From positions 13,902,104-13,966,103 of the forward strand of contig OU452228.1 of NCBI GenBank assembly GCA_911728455.2: DNA of 64,000 nt. Direction: 5' to 3'. This DNA comes from Marthasterias glacialis (taxonomy: Eukaryota; Echinodermata; Asteroidea; Forcipulatida; Asteriidae). Made by a program: the position numbers and the translations under genes. Shown here piece after piece: positions 54,676 through 64,000 of the stretch. The first letter of the stretch is position 1. Each line of letters opens with the position of its first letter. The notes beneath the pieces are model-generated. The model was not told the origin of the DNA. It searched no databases and saw only the letters and a list, made by a program, of their open reading frames with translations.

Positions 54676-55390
54676 ATGTGTACATATAAAGTAGCCTAAT
54701 CAATTTTCAACTAAAAATACCAATACACCTCGAAAAAAATTATGAAGTGATCGAAAGGTGGGTGTGCTAAGAGCAAGGGTAGATAGAGTAGATTTATATG
54801 TTAGAGTTTTGTGTGCATTCGTTAAGAGGCGGTCTCATAAACGAACACACACCCTCCGGATCACCCAGTCATTTAACATATAGACCCATATTGTATTTAT
54901 GTTATAATTGAACACGGCAACCTAAACTCATGGTGTAAGGTGTGTGAGTAATCTCGAACAAAACTACAAAGTCGTACATCTATTAAATAACGAGATTTAG
55001 GGCAAGAGATCCAAGCCTGCCAGAAATAATGCAGCACGGAACATAAAATTTATGAAAATAGCCGCTGAAAACAAGATTATTGTTGTTTTGCGGTAAGCTC
55101 TACGCATGCGATTTGACCTTGACATTGAACCCCCGTAGTCAAGACTGCCTGCATTTATTCACTCGTGATGATGATGCATATGCTCGTCAGATATTAAAGC
55201 CGTGATGTAGTTATTATTCACCAACTGGTTCACCAACTGTTTCATTGAAAAGTCTCGCGGGTTTGTGGATTGGGGTTGTGGGGGGGGGGGGGGGGGGGGG
55301 TTTGATAGGGGTATGTTAATGACATGAAGTGGCACGTAATTAATTGTAACAGCTCTGTATTGACAATGGGGGAATGGTCGGATTACGAAT
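54676..55390. repeat. 0.7 kb duplicated block, copy 1
   Basis: Collinear with 56533-57245: CGAAAGGTGGGTGTGCTAAG, ACGAACACACACCCTCCGGA, AACAAAACTACAAAGTCGTA, GCATGCGATTTGACCTTGAC, a G-run, then GTATGTTAATGACAT. It starts exactly where the pentamer array ends. No gene was recognised. Confidence 0.85.
55272..55301. repeat. poly-G tract (over 20 G)
   Basis: An uninterrupted run of more than 20 G inside duplicated block 1. The other block has a shorter G-run at the same place (about 57193). Confidence 0.85.
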
Positions 55391-55391
55391 A

Positions 55392-55480
55392 GACCGATTG
55401 CACGACCCGCGTCACTTGACCCATTGTGGGTACTAAATGTAAACAAACACGACGTCTTCCATAGTGGATAAAAGTCTTCT
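55392..55480. mobile_element. partial element, GACCGATTGC end
   Basis: GACCGATTGCACGACCCGCG followed by TAAATGTAAACAAACACGAC matches the reverse complement of the right end of 44745-45541. The other end was not found. It begins at the end of duplicated block 1. Confidence 0.7.
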
Positions 55481-55540
55481 ATACATGTAGTAATCCGTAT
55501 TGTAGTATTATCCTTAACATTTTATTGGCGCTCCTGTTAC

Positions 55541-55623
55541 GGTTGAACGAGGAATTACACCAGGGTGTCCCCTGGCTCCTTTATTGTATTATATTTGTGC
55601 TGAAGAATTAGCTTCAAGAAAAT
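55541..55623 (+). mobile_element. LINE reverse-transcriptase fragment, 5' piece
   Basis: Translation gives GCPLAPLLYYICAEELA, the (R)QGCPLSPLLF..CAE.LA block of L1/Tx1-type reverse transcriptases. It is cut off by the palindromic element starting at 55624. Confidence 0.7.
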
Positions 55624-55722
55624 ACTATTAACTAGTAAACTTGCCGGTACAACCATGTGTTTGAATCTCTATTGGGAGGAGTGTTGGCTCTGAAAAGAGC
55701 CGGGGTGGTCTCGACGTGGTCT

Positions 55723-55758
<36 letters not shown>

Positions 55759-56272
55759 AACCATCTTTATTGAGGTTGACCCATCCAGCAGAAGCTGATC
55801 ATTTCGGGCCCTCATTAAAAAAAAAAATACATCAAGATCGTAAAAGATACAAAAACACAAACACAACAAAAAAATTAAATTAGAGTCATCTTACAAAATG
55901 AGATGCCACAACTGGAAATAACCTGACAAATTTACATTAAAATCCATGGAAAAGTTAAAAAGCGAGTTAAACAGTTATTAAGCGCCCCTCCACCTCCCCC
56001 AGAAATTAATATGAACCACCCCCCCCCCCCAAAAAAAAATAAAAACAAAACAAACAAAAACAAAAACAAAAAAAACAAATGACCCGCAGAGCACAAGGCT
56101 GAGACAGCTAATTATGTGGGACTCATATCCTATTCTCCTTCGTCTTCTCCTGAAGACGATCAGAGTATACTGATCGAAACGTCGAGACCACTCCGGCTCT
56201 TTTCAGAGCCAACACTCCTCCCAAAAGAGATTCAAACATATGGTTGTACCCGCAAGTTTACTAGTTAATAGT
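55624..56272. mobile_element. 649-bp palindromic element interrupting a LINE
   Basis: ACTATTAACTAGTAAACTTG at the left and CAAGTTTACTAGTTAATAGT at the right. The arms extend about 95 bp (through GGAGTGTTGGCTCTGAAAAG on the left, CTTTTCAGAGCCAACACTCC on the right). The right arm is preceded by CTGAAGA...CTGATCGAAACGTC (56150-56183). The core carries (TTTA)n, a 3'-end-like segment and A-rich sequence, possibly a further insertion. Confidence 0.75.
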
Positions 56273-56335
56273 GTACTCTTACACCATGCAAAGCTTCAAA
56301 CATCACTTAGGATTAGCTTTCTTAGTCAGAAGTAA

Positions 56336-56476
56336 TTGTTACCCCAGGTGAGCAGTGTTCACCTAATCCAACATGCTGATGACACCAATTTTTTCATTAG
56401 TAACAATGGTGAATTTGAGGTTAATCAGAACGTTCTCAACAAATGTTGTAAGGAAAGTGGTTCTAAGCTTAATGCA
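56336..56476 (+). mobile_element. LINE reverse-transcriptase fragment, 3' piece
   Basis: Translation LIQHADDTNFFISNNGEFEV and NKCCKESGSKLN matches the catalytic (Y/F)ADDT..F block and the following SG.KLN block. The first catalytic-box residue is H where Y or F is usual. It continues the 55541-55623 fragment across the palindromic insertion and breaks off into (AAAC)n. Confidence 0.7.
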
Positions 56477-56532
56477 ACAAACAAACAAACAAACAAACAA
56501 ACAAACAAACAAACAAACAAACAAACAAACTA
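56477..56532. repeat. (AAAC)n microsatellite
   Basis: About 13 units of AAAC directly between the LINE fragment and duplicated block 2. Confidence 0.95.
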
Positions 56533-57245
56533 AACAAATTCCGTACATATAAATTAGCCAAAGCAAGTTTTCAGCTAAAAATACCAATAAATCTCGAAAA
56601 ATATTCCAAAGTGATCGAAAGGTGGGTGTGCTAAGAGCTTTAAAGACATGATGTCTAAACGTTTGTTGCAAATGATAGCATAATAAGCTAATATATTATA
56701 ATCAAGTTATGAGCAAATCGTCATGCGTGTTGTCATAGACGAACACACACCCTCCGGATCACCCAATCGTGTGAGTCACAGAACCATATTGTATTTATAT
56801 TATAATTTATTATGGCAAGCTAAACTCATGGTTTAATGTGCGTGAGTAATCTCGAGTAATCTCGAACAAAACTACAAAGTCGTACATCTAAATAACGGAG
56901 ATGGGTAAGAGATCCTAGTCTGCCAAAAACAATGCATCACGGAACATAAAATTAATGAAATTAACCGCCGAAAAAACAATTATTGCGGTTTTACGGTACG
57001 CTCCACGCATGCGATTTGACCTTGACATTGGACCCCCCATTGTCAATGATGCATACATTAATTCACTGGTGATGATGATGCACATGCCGTTAAAGCTGTG
57101 ATGTAATTATTATTTCCGGGTTCACCAACTGTTTCGTTGAAAAGTCTTGCGGGTTTTTGGATGTGGGTTAGGGGTTGGGGTGGGGGTTGATGGGGGGGGG
57201 GGGGTATGTTAATGACATAAAGTGGCGTTTAATTCCAACAGCTCT
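56533..57245. repeat. 0.7 kb duplicated block, copy 2
   Basis: Diverged copy of 54676-55390 in the same orientation. Small differences include a duplicated AGTAATCTCG near 56847 and a shorter G-run near 57193. Confidence 0.85.
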
Positions 57246-58114
57246 GTGTTGACTAGGAATGATTACAAATTAACTCACGCTTCAGGCCTACAAAATGTGA
57301 GAAACAAATATTCACTTGCAGGCTGGGATCAATTTTATTTTTATTTTTATTTTATTTTTAAACGGGGGGGGGGGGTACACCTAAATTTTGTGCAGGTTGA
57401 CCAACAATCCCGTACCGAGACCAACAAGTTCCATTGGTTTATATCCGTGTACAGCCTATATACAATATCTTGACCAAGTCTGGTCCTTGTCGGACCCGGT
57501 CAGCGATGTATTGAGTTTATCGCAGCCTTTCTCTACGATATAGGCCTATGTGAAAAGGGCACTTTGGGACTGGATAGGGTTGTGCCGGGCCCATTGTGTG
57601 TCACACGTTTGCCATGTGATCTAATGTAATAAGAGCGAAATCCCCAGGCCCGTCTCAAAATGTTGTTGAGTCCAGGATTCCATCAATAATACACTTTGAA
57701 CTCACCTCTGGGGATCAAGTACGCAGGAAATGTTGCCGGGCAATATGATGGTACGATTGTTTCAGATACGGTTATGAAAAATTAAAAAAAAAACAATAAT
57801 TCTAAATCGATGTCTAAAATGGATGCGCAATCGAATGAAATTTAATGACCCGGTTTTGAAGAACTTTCAATTTCGCGCTGAAAATGACCGGGAAAACGTT
57901 ATTTTCGTCGTTTCACTTTGTTATATCCATGAATCTGATTCCTTCTTGAGCCCAAATGTCTCCGGGTCCGTCAGACTGGTCGGTCAACATGCATTTTTGA
58001 CCGTGGGGTTTAACACAAGTGCAGAGAAAATGTGTGTTAGTTTTGTAAAAAGATGAAGCTGTATATAAAGGAAGGCCTATATATCCAGAGAAAATGATAT
58101 GATACCTCGCTATA

Positions 58115-58207
58115 AAGTCGACATCATAATGGGATAAGTCGACATCATTATGGGATAAGTCGACATCATAATGGGATAAGTCTACATCATTATGGGATAA
58201 GTCGACT
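58115..58207. repeat. 21-bp tandem repeat with alternating core
   Basis: Four full units of AAGTCGACATCATAATGGGA plus T and a partial fifth. The core alternates CATAATG, CATTATG, CATAATG, CATTATG. Confidence 0.9.
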
Positions 58208-58566
58208 TAACCGTGGTAAAATAACCGCGTCACTGCGACTTAAACTGAAGCTATTTTGGTTCTGATGTGCGATGCAGGGCCTGGTGTGGCAAACATGCAT
58301 AGAATGAGAGAGAACGCCGACGAGGCGATTAAGATGTCTCGACGGGGCTGTCTTAAAGTCGCTTAATGATGGTGCATCGACAATGTCGTCAGGCAGATGA
58401 TTCCGGTCAATAATGGTTGAGGGGATCGGAGAAGGATTTTTTAAATTGTTTTTTTTGCAATAAATTGGCTGAAAGCACTATTATTTTGTCAATTGTCTAT
58501 CAGTGATGTTTATTGTGTTGAAAGCACCGTCGCTTCGGTTTACTGGGTTGGACAACATATTGAATA

Positions 58567-58738
58567 GACCTTTATCATGGTGCGGCCATCTTGATTTTCT
58601 TCCATTCAAACCAATGTGACCAAACCGAGGCTGGAAGGGCAAATAGTCTGGTTCTTTTTTGTACAATGAAAATTAGCATATATTACTGTTACTGGATACA
58701 GGGAACCTGACCAAGATGGTGGTTACATGATAAAGGTC
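58567..58738 (-). mobile_element. TA-flanked MITE (172 bp), GACCTTTATCATG ends, copy 2
   Basis: The same length as and the reverse complement of 42663-42834, with TA on both sides. The two copies look about 90% identical by eye. Confidence 0.9.
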
Positions 58739-59010
58739 TATAGGGAGAGCTGGCACCAACCCTGACCAACTTGTAGAAGAAAGTCAGCTCATATCTGCGT
58801 CGTGACTTCAAACTCGATATAGATGTCATACTTTCCGTGAGTTGGTGATAAATCCCTTGTCTCCCGAGACGTAGTTGTTTGTGATGAAGCGTGCAGCTCT
58901 TCTCTGAATATTTTCTTGTGTGTCGCTGTCTTTCTGGAGGAAGGGATCCCCACTAGGACTATAGCTCCATATACTCTACTACTGATCTGATAAGGGAGAC
59001 GTAGACACGA

Positions 59011-59455
59011 ATCCGAGTAGCGCTCGTTTATGGTGTTTTACACCACCGCAGCTATGGCCGCCGCACTTGCGCGTATCACAATAGACCTTTCGTTTGCAAC
59101 GTCGCAGCCCATGTTTTTGCCAACCAAGATGTAAAAACTACGGGGAGCCATGAATGCAAAGCAAAACCAGATAATCACCTTTGCTAAAATGTAACACAAA
59201 TATTCAAAAATTGTTCAAAATTTGTTGGAAACCAACCAACCAATAATGTGATGTCTTTTCTTTAAATAGAAAGTTGCTAGAAAGTTGCAAAAATGTTGAA
59301 TTTGGTCACACAACGTCCGTCAACAAGACTTGAATGCTTTGCTACATTTGGCCGTCCATGCCAACCAGCGCGGTTTGTTTATCAACAATGGAAAGGTCTA
59401 TAGGGCGTCGGCACGCATGTACCAATCAGCATGGAGTATTCAGTATTGCTCGGAA
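59011..59455. mobile_element. inverted-repeat element (43279 family), interrupted
   Basis: The left part has ATCCGAGTAGCGCTCGTTTA, TGGTGTTTTACACC and ATGGCCGCCGCACTTGCGCG. The right part resumes at 59401 with GCACGCATGTACCAATCAGC and ATGGAGTATTCAG. The interior is replaced by the element at 59094-59398. Confidence 0.65.
59094..59398. mobile_element. TA-flanked MITE (305 bp), GACCTTTC ends, nested
   Basis: Left GACCTTTCGTTTGC; right end, reverse-complemented, GACCTTTCCATTGTTGA. TA lies on both sides. Part of its right end (GCGCGGTTTGTTTA) recurs at about 59862-59880 in inverted form. Confidence 0.7.
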
Positions 59456-60870
59456 ATGCCTCATCAGCTTATTTCGACGTAGGCATGGCTCGTTGGGTAT
59501 ATGAATACACAATGAGCCCGTTTGAAAACCTTTTAACTTTTTTTTTCTTCAAAATGTTATAGTAGACATTACAAGAAAAAAATGATGTATTATAATTAAT
59601 ATTTATAATTTGGTTCAAGACATTTTGAGACGAAAACAACGTTAATGTGTTAAAAATAAATAAACAAATAAAAGGTCAACGAAAAATTCTTCAAAATATG
59701 AAACAACATTTCGTAATCTTTTGCAAAACAGTCAGGAGCACAGTGACCATATTCATCCCATGTCTCGGTCGCGCGTTTGGGGGAGTCAAATTTCCCGTGT
59801 CCGCTTGTGCCCTTTTTAAGCGATTATACAGTATTTGGACCCCTTCTTGTTTTTTTAAGTAAACAAACCGCGCTGAGTGGACGGCCAAATTAATTTACCC
59901 CAGTATTTTCGAACAGTGTTGTAGTCATGTTTTATATTTTATTCTTTTATAAACTGCCCTTAAATTTATAGAAATGCAAACTGTTTACCAAAAATATTGT
60001 TAAACATATCACCATCCCACTTTAAATAAATAGCTTTCCTCATTTATTACAAAGACTGTTAAAAATTAGGCATATTGATCTTATATAACTGAGCAGACGA
60101 CATATATACAATATGTAAGAATTTCATAAGATTTCCATTCTACAAAACTAGTAGATATAGATCGTTGTATAAGTTTTTCCACAGGAATCTTGTTTTGGCA
60201 AAAAGGAAGTGGTCCTCGAGGTTCTTGTTGCTTCAAAGACATTCTAGATTTAAAATCCTTTTGATTATTACTGTTATTATTAAATTATGAAACTTCAATG
60301 AAGGAACTTGCACCTATAGCTGAAATAGTATGATTAGTCTAATTCTTGTACTAGTTTCTGGTCTAACATTACCTGGGTGGTAACTTTAAAATGATTTAAC
60401 AACGTTCAGCTTCTCCTTTTCATTTCTTTGGGGTTGATAATTCACTTAAAGACGCATGCTCGTCGCCATCACCCGACGGCCATTTTCGTGGCACGAAAGA
60501 ACATGTACGTATTCATGTACATATACACACATACAACGTGAAACAAGTTGCCAGTCTGAGAGAGATATCCGACGGCTATTTTTTTTCCCGACGAGATAAT
60601 TATGGGATGGAGAAGTGATAAAAACCAGTGAAGTTACAGATCTGCATTTACAAGTTGCTACCATAAAAAAAAAACTTTTTGACGTGGACGATGGTTGTTC
60701 CATCCCAAAGACTGGTTAAATCAAAGTACCTTTATAGGCAAAATAGGAATCTAATAAAAGAGGTTTTATATAAAAAGGTTTATACAAATATTCTAACCCG
60801 GGCAAACAGTATGCCACAAATGTTGTAAGGCATTATTTGTGTACATTATAAAGATTAAACCAGCCTCAAG

Positions 60871-60876
60871 TTTATT
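60871..60876 (-). terminator. possible polyadenylation signal of the SLC36-like gene
   Basis: The + strand TTTATT reads AATAAA on the - strand, about 32 nt past the stop codon. The short distance makes this uncertain. Confidence 0.35.
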
Positions 60877-60907
60877 TTATTTAGTTCATAAATCCATCAA
60901 GGTCATC

Positions 60908-63793
<2,886 letters not shown>

Positions 63794-64000
63794 CTAGGAG
63801 GATGTTGCTGTCATTAGTATTCACAGGAGACAAATATTTAATTGGCCCATTAATGGTAAGGTCAGCATATCTACATTATTATATAAAAACTATGCACAAT
63901 ATCTGTGATTGAGAAGCTTGCTTCCAGAACCTTTGACCGGGCCCTGTGCTTTATACTTCACTTCCTTAATCACCTTCCTCCAATGCGCACAAAAACACTT

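Larger units (their letters stand above)
51931..60907. other. intergenic region between SMARCA5 and the SLC36-like gene
   Basis: No host protein-coding exon was recognised. It contains G-runs and a (GT)n (52379-52482), a tandem duplication (52878-53036), the pentamer array (53500-54675), two copies of a 0.7 kb block, a split LINE fragment, a palindromic element, and MITEs at 55392, 58567, 59011 and 59094. The stretches 57250-58100 and 59480-60870 show no feature I can name. Confidence 0.7.

Noticed and set aside
53417..54703. Three overlapping - strand open frames (315-428 residues) of VLFCF/ILFYF repeats
   Set aside because: They are translations of the AAAAC/AAAAT pentamer array. All three frames are open simply because the units contain no stop codons.
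57823..58056. 77-residue + strand open frame
   Set aside because: It is isolated, has no recognisable domain, and no splice-site pattern links it to another exon.

Overview
This is animal nuclear DNA: intron-rich genes with GT/AG splice sites, long AT-rich introns, and a dense load of tRNA-derived SINEs, LINE remnants and small inverted-repeat DNA elements. The repeat content and the protein sequences fit an invertebrate deuterostome, most likely an echinoderm. That placement is an inference from general appearance, not from a marker gene.

Three protein-coding genes are supported. (1) On the + strand, 1333-9313 holds a DCN1-like cullin-neddylation cofactor of the DCUN1D4/5 type. Six coding exons join in frame to 244 residues. 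(2) On the - strand, 51788-22162 holds a complete ISWI chromatin-remodelling ATPase (SMARCA5/SNF2H type). Twenty-one coding exons join in frame to 1,027 residues with every helicase motif plus the HAND, SANT and SLIDE regions. (3) On the - strand, 63793-60908 holds the last three coding exons of an SLC36-type proton-coupled amino-acid transporter whose 5' part lies beyond the window. Genes 1 and 2 converge on a 12.8 kb intergenic stretch. The 3' end of gene 3 lies about 9.1 kb upstream of the start of gene 2. The three genes have no evident shared pathway, so this is an ordinary eukaryotic gene neighbourhood and not an operon.

The rest is mostly repeats. Intergenic 9314-22161 contains a two-copy unclassified repeat, several MITEs and three LINE reverse-transcriptase 3' fragments. 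The SMARCA5 introns carry a 2.2 kb, 21-bp minisatellite (about 103 copies), a MULE transposase open frame, SINEs (including a head-to-head pair) and many terminal-inverted-repeat elements. Intergenic 51789-60907 contains a 1.1 kb pentanucleotide array, two diverged copies of a 0.7 kb block that each abut a different microsatellite, and a LINE fragment split by a 649-bp palindromic element.

No prokaryotic-type system, CRISPR array or clearly new protein system was seen. The most unusual material is repeat structure: the heptad-encoding minisatellite next to a splice acceptor, the nearly symmetrical pentamer array, and a set of MITE subfamilies sharing TA-GACC ends. Most other apparent short open frames are chance frames or lie in repeats.
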